The notes beneath the pieces are model-generated. The model did not search any database, was not told the DNA's origin, and saw only the letters and a program-made list of their open reading frames with translations. Made by a program: the position numbers and the translations under genes. Below are positions 18,312 through 26,722 of a stretch of 64,000 bases of DNA, in pieces. Source of the DNA: Paracoccaceae bacterium (GTDB lineage: Bacteria; Pseudomonadota; Alphaproteobacteria; Rhodobacterales; Rhodobacteraceae). The stretch is taken from contig JAOGIM010000001.1 in the NCBI GenBank assembly GCA_028150825.1, positions 62,001-126,000 on the forward strand, given 5' to 3'. How positions within the stretch are numbered: position 1 is the first letter of the stretch; every line of letters starts with the position of its first letter.

Positions 18312-19329
18312 ATTTTAAAATCAAATCTCTCACGGTTTGGACAATTTCCGCGCCGTCCATACCATTTGAATTTGCTTTTGCAATCCAATCCGTAACCACT
18401 TGATCTCCAACAGCTTTAAATGCGGCAAGCTTTTCGCCTGACAAAGAATGAAAATCACCACCTGCTCTTTTTGCTAGTTCAAGAGCTGGCCCTTCGAATC
18501 CATCCCAAAGTTGTCCAGCAAGTTTTGCCAAAGACATCCCTGAATTGTTATCGATCACTGTTTTATGAGCGTCAGAAAGAGATTCGTATTTCGCTTTGTT
18601 CATCAGAAACAAAAAGGCCGTTGTATAAAGCCCACGTTCACCTGACACAGTCGTATGAGCCTTAGTTAATTCATGAAGCTTAAACGAGGGCATAATTTCG
18701 TAGGGTACAACCATGCCATCAATCACACCGTTTGACAAAGAAGGCGCCACTTGAGGTACGGGCATACCAACTGGCGTCGCCCCCATCGCACCAAGCATGC
18801 TACTGATGACGCGTGTAGGACCGCGCATTTTTAGACCTTCAAGATCTGAAAGCTGCATAACCAGACGATCCTTAGTGTGTATTTTTCCAGGCGAATGAAC
18901 ATGCACGGCCAGAATTTTGAAATCTTTGAGCTCTTCTGCTGCAATTGTTTGGGCAAATTCCTGAGCTGCTTGAGATGTGGCTTCTGCGCTGCCAGGCAGG
19001 AACGGCAAATCAAAGACTTCTATTTTCGGGAAACGCCCTGGTGTATAGCCCGCAACGGTCCAGATAATATCAACCACACCATCGCGCACTTGATCAACCA
19101 ATTGGGGCGGTTTGCCACCAAGCTGCATTGCGAAATATGTTTCAACTTTAAGCTCTCCACCAGACTGTTCTTCTATCCGATCGGCCCAAGGCTGAACAAA
19201 CTTTGAATTCTGGCTTGCTGGGGCAGGCGCAAAGGAATGGAATTTTAAAGTCACAGTCTCCCCAAACGCGGTGCTAATTAGTCCAAATCCAAGCAAAAGA
19301 CCTGCACTAAGCAATTTAAATATTTTCAT
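18301..19329 (-). CDS. dctP: TRAP transporter periplasmic solute-binding protein (DctP type)
   Basis: This is a secreted substrate-binding protein of 342 residues. The signal peptide is MKIFKLLSAGLLLGFGLIS, with cleavage likely after about residue 23. The body has the DctP pattern FAPAPASQN, FAMQLGG, DLPFLPG and LEGLKMRGPTR. The Arg in that last motif usually binds the substrate carboxylate. GGGGAG lies upstream of the ATG. It is first in the dctPQM operon and lies downstream, on the same strand, of the FAH-family hydrolase and two aromatic-catabolism pseudogenes, which suggests an aromatic or ring-cleavage acid as former substrate. That is inference only. Confidence 0.93.
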   Translation of the reverse strand: MKIFKLLSAGLLLGFGLISTAFGETVTLKFHSFAPAPASQNSKFVQPWADRIEEQSGGELKVETYFAMQLGGKPPQLVDQVRDGVVDIIWTVAGYTPGRFPKIEVFDLPFLPGSAEATSQAAQEFAQTIAAEELKDFKILAVHVHSPGKIHTKDRLVMQLSDLEGLKMRGPTRVISSMLGAMGATPVGMPVPQVAPSLSNGVIDGMVVPYEIMPSFKLHELTKAHTTVSGERGLYTTAFLFLMNKAKYESLSDAHKTVIDNNSGMSLAKLAGQLWDGFEGPALELAKRAGGDFHSLSGEKLAAFKAVGDQVVTDWIAKANSNGMDGAEIVQTVRDLILKYEN

Positions 19330-19654
19330 ATTTTAATCTCCCCGTTAATTGACCAATTTGTTCTTATTACAGGCTTTTTCTGATGACGAACAGCGCAAAT
19401 TATAACCTTTCTATAAAGCAAAAAATATAAAAACTGATTGAAACCACTGCTTTTGCTTCAGTCAGATGAAGCAAACAAAGACCTATGTATTCCAGCCAAA
19501 ACTCCATTGTGCCTAAACAAATACCACCCTGCCTGCTGTTCTACTTCCTTAATTCATCGTCAGGGCGCGCAGAGGCTGCAATGTTACGGTCACACCAGAT
19601 TTACAACAAATGATTCAAATAATGTTCATATGGTTTTTGAGACAAGGAATTTGC

Positions 19655-21027
19655 TCAGTCCTGGAGGATGGAAAACTTTGTGGCCAATGGTTTGATATAT
19701 TCTGGAGTAATAACAATGACTGTGTCACGATAATTTAAAAGATACTTTGCATCAATCGCGTCCACAACCGGTTGGCATAGCATCTGACCAACCAAAGTAT
19801 CCAAGGTTTCAAATCAATCCGGCCAAATCATATCGGAGCCAAATCGAGGCATTAGCTTAAACTTCATCTGAAAAACATTCTCGCGCCGCTGGGAATAATT
19901 TTTGCAACATGAAGTAAACAGCCCAAAATGGCACTTTGAAAGATTGAATTGGGCATGGTCATTTGCCCCATGCGATGGGCAAATGTAATCATTTTTTTCA
20001 AGGTATGCGGCCTTCTTTCCATTTCGTAACTGTCCAACAAGCTAGTCGCATTTTGACTGACAGAGGCTTGGGCCAGTTTATATGCAAGATTATGGCCATC
20101 TAGCAGACCACTATTCATTCCCTGATCAGCAAAAGGTGGCATAAGATGAGCCATATCTTCTGCTAAAAATACTCTCTTTTCACGCCATTTCCTAGCTATG
20201 CATACGTCAAAAGTATAGACAACGATACGTTCTAAATCTTCCTGCGCGTCGTGACCAAAATGTTCTAAAAGCGTTCGAACAAACTCTGGTTTGACCGCTG
20301 TTTAATAATCCTCGCCTTTTTTTGTAGTTCGAATTCATAGCATCGCTTGCCACGCGGCCCAGGCAAAGTAATCCAAAGTAATCCGAGGGCTCGCCTGATT
20401 GCAAAAAACCTCTGAGTGAATGGAACGATTTTGTGTGGATTTGAGGTCAATAATCAACCAGGGTTCTTCAGATGAAAAACCAGACATCCCAATATTCAGC
20501 GATTTTCTAATCCCTCATTTACCACCATCACAAGCCACTATATATTTTGCCTTGCTATTCATGTCATGCTGATCAGGACCTTTTTAAATTACTCTCACAT
20601 GTTCCGATGTCTGTTCAAAATATGTCAAACCAGTTGCGAACAACACACCACAAACAGTATCGAACCAGGTTAAAACGTCTTCCATGATTTTTCTAATTCT
20701 GGCTGATGGAGTGCGTTGTACTTGTCAAAACCGTATTCGTGTGAGGTACCCGTTACCTGTGCAAAAGGCTGCCCTTTTGGTTCACGGTAAATTGAACTAT
20801 ACCCACGGACTATAATAGGCTCTAATGCCTCAGACAGCACTGCCGCATGAAGTGCCCACATGGACTCGCCTTCCTTAGAGACAACCCACCGCTGACTAAT
20901 GGTGGTAGTTTTTATTAATTATAACAAAAACCACCACCATAGATGAAAGCAGAGTAACGAGGAGTAACCCCTTTGGACCTGCTCCAATGGCCAAAATATC
21001 TTTATCTACCTCCGAATGAGGCATCAT
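19655..21027 (-). pseudogene. MhpA-like FAD-dependent aromatic monooxygenase, decayed
   Basis: Pieces of a 3-(3-hydroxyphenyl)propionate hydroxylase-like flavin monooxygenase lie in correct order but several frames. They are AIGAGPKGLLL (FAD Rossmann start), YSSIYREPKGQPFAQVTGT, YIVACDGGK followed by an in-frame TGA, LPGPRGKRCYEFEL, DLERIVVYTFDV, LAEDMAHLMPPFADQGMNSG and, after another shift, KLMPRFGSDMIWPD. At least three frameshifts and several stops are present. The original ATG at 21027 overlaps the TGA of the upstream FAH-family gene as ATGA, showing it was translated from the same operon. Exact 3' limit is uncertain. Confidence 0.87.
20900..20939. repeat. 14-bp inverted repeat inside the monooxygenase pseudogene
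   Basis: TGGTGGTAGTTTTT and AAAAACCACCACCA are inverted copies (13 of 14 pairs) around a 12-nt AT-rich loop. The element interrupts the pseudogene just after its FAD-binding glycine motif, where about 25 family residues are missing. It could be an insertion scar or a small mobile hairpin. Confidence 0.7.
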
Positions 21028-21881
21028 GCAGCCGGTTCGTCAATGACCGGATTTCTGAGCGTACCTAAACATCCGATCTCGACTTCAACAGTATCACCAG
21101 CAAACATATATACGGGCGGGTTACGCCGATCACCGACACCACCTGGAGTACCAGAAACAATCACATCACCGGGAGAAAGATACGTGAATTGAGAACAATA
21201 ACTGATCAACTCCTCAACTGGAAAAATCAAATCAGTCAGGGATGCATCTTGCATTACTTTTCCGTTCAACCGAGTTTGGATTGAAAGCTGTCTGTAATCG
21301 CCAACCTCATCTGTAGTGACCATATAGGGACCAAATCCGCCGCTAGACGGAAAATTCTTGCCAGGGGTAAATTGGGATGTGCGCTGCTGCCAATCGCGGA
21401 TGCTACCGTCATTATAACAGGCATAGCCACCCACATGATCAAGCGCATTTTCTTGTGTGATATTACGCCCACCACGGCCAATAATCACTGCCATTTCGCC
21501 TTCATAGTCGAACCTATCCGAAAAGGTCGGCTTCATCATTGGCTGCCCATGAGCCACTTGCGAGTCCGGAAAACGTGTAAATACAGTCGGATAATCAACA
21601 TCAGGACGTCCAGTTTCGATTTTATGTTTCTGGTAATTCAATCCGATACAAAGAATTTTGGACGGATCTGGGATTACTGGCAAAAGGGTCACATCTGACC
21701 ACGTGAACTCAGGCTTGCAACCGGCGATGTACAACTTCGCCTCATCCATAATGCCGGTAGTTAACGCAGCATTTAGAGAATGCACATTATCGCCCAAACT
21801 GCCACCAAGGTCGATAATTCCTCCCAGCACCACAGCCCCAAAGCTTGTTTGGCCCTTCCGCACAAAACTGATTAATTTCAT
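21024..21881 (-). CDS. fumarylacetoacetate hydrolase (FAH) family protein
   Basis: The 285-residue protein belongs to the FAH fold family, which hydrolyses or decarboxylates ring-cleavage products in aromatic catabolism. The central domain starts with ILCIGLNYQKHKIETGR. Metal-ligand positions are seen in FDYEGEMAVIIG (two Glu) and YNDGSIRDWQ (Asp). The C-terminal part has GDVIVSGTPGGVG, typical of the group. The reading frame is intact although both operon neighbours are dead. It starts 18 bp after the dioxygenase pseudogene and ends in an ATGA overlap with the monooxygenase pseudogene. The specific substrate cannot be read from the sequence. Confidence 0.9.
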   Translation of the reverse strand: MKLISFVRKGQTSFGAVVLGGIIDLGGSLGDNVHSLNAALTTGIMDEAKLYIAGCKPEFTWSDVTLLPVIPDPSKILCIGLNYQKHKIETGRPDVDYPTVFTRFPDSQVAHGQPMMKPTFSDRFDYEGEMAVIIGRGGRNITQENALDHVGGYACYNDGSIRDWQQRTSQFTPGKNFPSSGGFGPYMVTTDEVGDYRQLSIQTRLNGKVMQDASLTDLIFPVEELISYCSQFTYLSPGDVIVSGTPGGVGDRRNPPVYMFAGDTVEVEIGCLGTLRNPVIDEPAA

Positions 21882-21899
21882 TTTTTATCCAATCTCTAT

Positions 21900-22614
21900 C
21901 TAAGAGCGCATAAGAGCGCTTCCCCAATTATTTAGCGTACGTGTTGCCCTCAGCCATTTGACAATATTACGATCAAATATCATCCCAAGCTCAGCTGGGA
22001 TTTCAATGCAGTTGTCATTTGGATCCTTAATGAACACAGAAAGATTATTCCCCTGTCCGTGGCGTTCCAGCCTCCAGAAGATCTCAATACCAAGCCATAC
22101 AAAACGGTCATACCAGTCTCGGATCAAGTCCCACCTGCCTACTTCATACGAATGATGGTCGACGCCCTGTCTTTTGGATTTAAAGCAAGCCACCGTATGA
22201 TACTCTTGACTTGACGTAATTACGGCAGTTGCAAATGAGCCATCACTATGCAGCACCTGGCCAACCAGTTACAAGCCCGCTTTCCCTGATAAAAATCGAC
22301 AATTGTTTGAATGCCATAAGTGGCCAGTGTGAGATACTTAATCAGACCGTATAGCCCACTTGACTGTCTTTTCTCAAGTCTGGCTGGTCCAGAACATGCC
22401 AGATTACCGTCCGGATCATGCAGCCCAAATGCTCTAAGTGCAAAATATAGTAATGGTCTTTCAACCAGTTCAATTTGTAAGTCCTGAACACACTTACGCG
22501 AACCCTCAAAAGCATTAACAGTCCGGCACGCAGAACCCACATAATAAAGCTTTTTGTATTCGACGCGCAAAATAACCATCTGCCAAGAGGGTCCTTCACA
22601 GCAAAACCCGCCAT
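21900..22614 (-). pseudogene. extradiol (VOC) ring-cleavage dioxygenase, decayed
   Basis: Two VOC-type halves can be followed on the minus strand. The first half reads KLYYVGSA and LRAFGLHDPDGNLACSGP. The second begins KYLTLATYGIQTIVDFYQGK, is then broken by an in-frame TAA and a frame change, and resumes as VLHSDGSFATAVITSSQEYH, GVDHHSYEVGRWD and DPNDNCIEIPAEL. This matches type I extradiol dioxygenases such as the 2,3-dihydroxybiphenyl or catechol 2,3-dioxygenase group. It lies 18 bp upstream of the FAH-family gene and was probably first in the operon. The 5' limit is approximate. Confidence 0.8.
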
Positions 22615-22864
22615 TAGTTTAAGTGACTACAACCATCTGCAAGGCAGCGGCATAAAATTCAGCCAAAAGCAAAAGGTTTTAGCTCCCAAAGGCGAAGTCG
22701 TGCAAATAAGCTCAAGTCTGTATGTCAGATGTCTTCATTAGATCCGTTTACCCGAAAAGCCTTTGGAAAACCACATAGAAAAGCATCCTAAAAACGATAA
22801 ATCTACCCTTCAAAAAGGTACGGTTCACGTTTCTATAAATAATAGGCAGAGTAACCGTTTTAGA

Positions 22865-23086
22865 TCAGCCGCTTACGTAAACGCTTGTTTTTGGACGGTA
22901 CCAAATTTTTTGGTTGTGAAGTTGGCCTAAAACGCTATGGATCTTTTCCATTTCATCGGTAACACACACATCGTTGGCATTTCTCTCAACGGCATCTTTC
23001 GAAAGCGAGTTTAATCTGTAACGCAGCGAATCTTCGATAACATCAATTTCACCAAGACCCATTTTGAAGTTTTCGTTAAAGCTCAT
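22865..23086 (-). CDS. small hypothetical protein (73 aa)
   Basis: This is a 73-residue soluble-looking protein with two predicted helical stretches and the C-terminus LGQLHNQKIWYRPKTSVYVSG. That ending recalls a small conserved family of Rhodobacterales hypotheticals, though I cannot verify it. A purine-rich GAGGCGGG lies about 8 nt before the ATG. No known domain, signal peptide or membrane segment. It stands alone between the decayed aromatic cluster and the divergent SDR gene. Confidence 0.6.
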   Translation of the reverse strand: MSFNENFKMGLGEIDVIEDSLRYRLNSLSKDAVERNANDVCVTDEMEKIHSVLGQLHNQKIWYRPKTSVYVSG

Positions 23087-23260
23087 ACTAGTTTCCCGCC
23101 TCTAATTCGTGACGAATGTCAATCTGAAGCATCTCCTAAATCTTAAAAAAGCTTTAAGCAACCCGTATTTTAGATAAATTTTTCTAATACAATTTAGATT
23201 TTTTTAAAGTCCAGAATGAACTAGCACTAAACGCGACACGCTCATAACGCCAAGCAATGA

Positions 23261-23277
23261 GCTGACGTCAAGTCAGC
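23261..23277. promoter_or_regulatory. palindrome GCTGAC-N5-GTCAGC upstream of the SDR gene
   Basis: A perfect 6-bp inverted repeat with a 5-nt spacer lies about 100 bp upstream of the SDR start and 175 bp upstream of the divergent hypothetical. It could be an operator or just a hairpin. No cognate regulator is evident. Confidence 0.35.
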
Positions 23278-23380
23278 CATCAAAAAACTGTCCAACAGCC
23301 GCCCTATGCGTTATGTAAAAATAAGCAAATCGCAGCAGACGGCTTATAAATTATAGACTTGCGTAAAAGGACCGATAAAG

Positions 23381-24151
23381 ATGATAACGACAGATACAAA
23401 AACCGTATTTTTAACGGGAGCTTCGAGCGGCATTAACCTTGCGATAGCCAAGCATTTTGCAGACTTGGGCATGAATATTTCCATATTGGCCCGAAACGTA
23501 GGTAAACTTACTGCGGCAAAAAAAGAAATCGAGGATCGAGGAGCAAAATGCCTTATATTTCCTGCCGATGTGCGTAATTATGACGAAGTAGGCAAAGCCT
23601 TTGAAGATACCGCCAACACCCTTGGTCCGATCGATACAGTAATTGCTGGGGCTGCCGGAAATTTCGTGGCGCCAGCTCAGGCAATCTCGTCGAATGGGTT
23701 TCGCAGTGTTCTCGAAATAGATACTTTGGGCACATTTCATACAATGAAAGCCTCGTTCGAACATCTGCGTAAAAATCAGGCCTGTCTGATTGCAATATCC
23801 GCACCACAGGCCGTGGTGCCCTATCTCGCTCAATCCCACGTCAGTACCGCAAAAGCAGGTATTGATATGATGATCAAATCTCTGGCCCTTGAATGGGGTC
23901 GGTTTGGCATTCGGGTTCTAGGCATCTCACCTGGACCTATTGAGGATACCGAGGGTCTGGAAAGACTTGCCCCAAGTGCGACAGCAAAAGAAAAAATTGC
24001 CAAAGTTACCCCAATACAACGACTTGGCACAAAAAAGGATGTGGCCCGTCTGACCGCTTTTCTAGCGTCTGATCAGGCAAATTATATCACTGGTACCACT
24101 ATTCCCTGTGATGGAGGAATACAGCTCATAGGCCCAATTGCCTTTGGGTAA
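23381..24151 (+). CDS. SDR oxidoreductase, 2,4-dienoyl-CoA reductase-like
   Basis: The 256-residue protein is a short-chain dehydrogenase most like the peroxisomal-type 2,4-dienoyl-CoA reductase, an auxiliary enzyme in oxidation of unsaturated fatty acids. Matching blocks are GAAGNFVAPAQAIS, IDTLGTFHTMKAS, ISPGPIEDTEGLERL and the final ITGTTIPCDGG. The catalytic lysine is in STAKAGIDMM. The usual Tyr four residues before it is absent, as is normal in that reductase group. The cofactor glycine motif reads TGASSGIN, with Asn instead of the third Gly. AAGGA is placed well before the ATG. It could also act on other acyl-CoA or keto substrates. Confidence 0.82.
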   Translation: MITTDTKTVFLTGASSGINLAIAKHFADLGMNISILARNVGKLTAAKKEIEDRGAKCLIFPADVRNYDEVGKAFEDTANTLGPIDTVIAGAAGNFVAPAQAISSNGFRSVLEIDTLGTFHTMKASFEHLRKNQACLIAISAPQAVVPYLAQSHVSTAKAGIDMMIKSLALEWGRFGIRVLGISPGPIEDTEGLERLAPSATAKEKIAKVTPIQRLGTKKDVARLTAFLASDQANYITGTTIPCDGGIQLIGPIAFG

Positions 24152-24550
24152 CTTCAAGGGAAAGGTATTTAGCAAAAGATACAGAGGAAAGTTTTATTTT
24201 GACAGATGGTAACTACTTTTCGTGTGTGAGGCGTCACACGGTCTTTGAACAGATAATGTCTGCCATGCTCCCAAAACCAGTTTCTGATCGCTCACTGACT
24301 ATGTAAATGTATCCGATGTGGCGCAGCCTGGATATGAGCCGGCATATCAACGGGCCCCTCTTATTCTGTTGAATTTACGATCTATGCGTTACCTAAACAA
24401 CCGTTTCCAATATAAAAATTGCTTTTCTTAAGTGCGGACGAAATTTTTTTAATTCGCAAAATATTGGCGGGTCACAAACTCTTTGGTCAGCGTTCAAATA
24501 GTACTTTAGGCTTTCCCATTTAAGTCAAGTCAATCTATACATCACAGTTT
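24152..24550. other. 399-bp intergenic stretch
   Basis: No gene is visible. There is a small hairpin, GTGTGA-GGCG-TCACAC, at about 24223-24238 without a T tract. A stretch near 24320 (GTGGCGCAGCCTGG) resembles the 5' part of a tRNA but cannot be completed to a cloverleaf. Confidence 0.45.
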
Positions 24551-24631
24551 TTATGCCAATGTCCAGATAAGTAAAGCTTCTTCGGCACCTTCAATTGTCT
24601 CGGTATCGACTTCAGTAATCGGCAATACCAT
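24551..24631 (-). CDS. possible 26-aa ORF directly after rpoD
   Basis: An ATG 3 nt after the rpoD stop opens a 26-codon frame ending in AEEALLIWTLA. Its acidic character and position suggest it might be translated with rpoD or be a remnant of a former neighbour. There is no independent ribosome-binding site and no family match I know. Weakly supported. Confidence 0.2.
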   Translation of the reverse strand: MVLPITEVDTETIEGAEEALLIWTLA

Positions 24632-24634
24632 TAT

Positions 24635-26614
24635 TTACTGATCCAAGAAACTACGCAGTTTGCGTGATCGGGACGGATGTTTTAGCTTGCGCAGGGCTTT
24701 GGCCTCAATCTGGCGGATCCGTTCTCGCGTTACGCTGAACTGTTGACCGACCTCTTCAAGAGTATGATCCGTGTTCATTCCAATGCCAAATCGCATCCGC
24801 AAAACGCGTTCTTCACGCGGTGTAAGAGAGGATAGAACTCTCGTCGTAGTCTCCTTGAGATTTTCCTGAATAGCACTGTCAAGCGGTAGAACGGCATTGC
24901 CATCTGGAATGAAATCGCCCAGTTGAGAGTCTTCCTCATCTCCAATTGGCGTTTCGAGCGAGATCGGCTCTTTAGCAATTTTCATCACTTTGCGGACTTT
25001 TTCCAGCGGCATCTGAAGTTTACGCGCCAGTTCTTCGGGTGTTGGTTCGCGGCCAATTTCATGTAACATCTGGCGCCCAGTTCGAACCAGCTTATTGATA
25101 GTCTCAATCATATGGACAGGAATACGTATCGTGCGCGCCTGGTCAGCGATGGAACGCGTTATCGCTTGCCTTATCCACCAAGTCGCGTAGGTTGAAAATT
25201 TATAACCACGACGATATTCAAATTTATCGACTGCCTTCATCAGGCCAATATTGCCTTCCTGAATAAGATCTAGGAATTGTAAACCTCGGTTAGTATATTT
25301 TTTAGCAATTGAAATCACGAGACGAAGATTGGCCTCAACCATTTCCTTCTTTGCTTGTCTTGCTTCTTTTTCGCCCTTTTGAACTTGCGATACGATTCGC
25401 CGAAATTCGCTGATATCAAGACCAACATACTGGCCGACCTGAGCCATATCCGAGCGTAACTCGAGCGCCTTTTCGGACGAGCGCTCAATAAACATTTGCC
25501 ACCCGCGCCCAGCCTTTTCAGACATCCGGTCCATCCAATTGGGATCGAGTTCGTTGCCGCGATATTCGTCAATGAACTCTCTGCGATTGATCCGCGCCTG
25601 ATCGGCAAGTTTGACCATCGCACTATCGATTTGCATGATCCGACGGTTGATTCCATAGAGCTGATCAATCAAAGCTTCAATCCGATTATTGTGAAGGTGC
25701 AGTTCATTGACCAATTCAACAATTTCAGCTCTGAGTGACTGGTAGATGCTTTCGTCTTCTGACGTGAACTTGATATTTTCGTTCAATGTCGCAGATATAC
25801 GTAAATCTTGCATTTCAGAAAGGTTCACATAATCTTTTGCAATCCGGTCCAAAGTTTCCAGCACCTGAGGCTTCAGCGCGGCTTCCATAGCCGCCAAAGA
25901 CATATTGGACTGTTCGTCTTCGTCCTCGTCGTCGTCATCCACAATTTGGTTGCCGTCGGCATCAAGCTCTGGCTTATTTTCGACTTTGGGGTGGCCCACT
26001 GGAATAACGGTAGGGCTTATAGTTGTCTCTTGCTCTCCGTCTTCTCCCATTTGGTTGCCGAAAGTAGCTTCCAGGTCGATCACGTCGCGCAACAAAATGT
26101 CTTCTGACAAAAGCTCATCGCGCCAGATGGTAATAGCTTGGAATGTCAAAGGGCTTTCACAAAGCCCAAGGATCATCGTATTACGACCAGCCTCAATTCG
26201 CTTGGCAATCGCAATCTCACCCTCGCGCGACAACAGCTCAACCGACCCCATCTCGCGCAGATACATGCGTACGGGATCATCGGTACGGTCTAGCTTTTCG
26301 TTCTCACCTGTCGAAACGGCAACGTCTTTAGTCCCTGTGGCTGCAACCAAATCGGTTGCGCCTTTTTCTTCGTCTTCGAGTTCTTCGTCTTCTATAATGT
26401 TTATGCCCATTTCAGAGAGCATCGACATCACGTCTTCAATCTGTTCGGAAGACACTTGATCAGGCGGCAGCACCTGATTTAATTGGTCATATGTAATATA
26501 TCCCCGTTCACGCGCCTCGGCGATCATCTTTTTGACAGCCGTCTGGCTCATATCAAGCGATAGTTCCGCCTCCTGTTCGTCAGGTTTACGGTCGTCAGTA
26601 TCTTTTGCCGCCAT
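24635..26614 (-). CDS. rpoD: RNA polymerase primary sigma factor (sigma-70)
   Basis: This is the housekeeping sigma factor, directing core polymerase to -35/-10 promoters. At 659 residues it has region 1.1, the long non-conserved insertion with an acidic run ([10 protein letters not shown]), region 2 with [17 protein letters not shown], region 3 with [12 protein letters not shown], and region 4.2 with [20 protein letters not shown], ending in LRSFLDQ. It lies 108 bp downstream of dnaG on the same strand, the usual macromolecular-synthesis arrangement. No rpsU is present. It appears entirely intact. Confidence 0.98.
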   Translation of the reverse strand: MAAKDTDDRKPDEQEAELSLDMSQTAVKKMIAEARERGYITYDQLNQVLPPDQVSSEQIEDVMSMLSEMGINIIEDEELEDEEKGATDLVAATGTKDVAVSTGENEKLDRTDDPVRMYLREMGSVELLSREGEIAIAKRIEAGRNTMILGLCESPLTFQAITIWRDELLSEDILLRDVIDLEATFGNQMGEDGEQETTISPTVIPVGHPKVENKPELDADGNQIVDDDDEDEDEQSNMSLAAMEAALKPQVLETLDRIAKDYVNLSEMQDLRISATLNENIKFTSEDESIYQSLRAEIVELVNELHLHNNRIEALIDQLYGINRRIMQIDSAMVKLADQARINRREFIDEYRGNELDPNWMDRMSEKAGRGWQMFIERSSEKALELRSDMAQVGQYVGLDISEFRRIVSQVQKGEKEARQAKKEMVEANLRLVISIAKKYTNRGLQFLDLIQEGNIGLMKAVDKFEYRRGYKFSTYATWWIRQAITRSIADQARTIRIPVHMIETINKLVRTGRQMLHEIGREPTPEELARKLQMPLEKVRKVMKIAKEPISLETPIGDEEDSQLGDFIPDGNAVLPLDSAIQENLKETTTRVLSSLTPREERVLRMRFGIGMNTDHTLEEVGQQFSVTRERIRQIEAKALRKLKHPSRSRKLRSFLDQ

Positions 26615-26722
26615 TCAGCGCTCCTGTCGTGGGAGAGTGATTCGTGAGTACGAATCAATAAACATAAAAAGTGATTCGCACACCTCTATAGACATAATTA
26701 TTTACCTTTTCCTCAACAACAC

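Noticed and set aside
24318-24345. tRNA-like stretch GTGGCGCAGCCTGG
   Set aside because: It resembles the 5' part of a tRNA (D arm), but no anticodon arm, T arm or matching acceptor strand follows.
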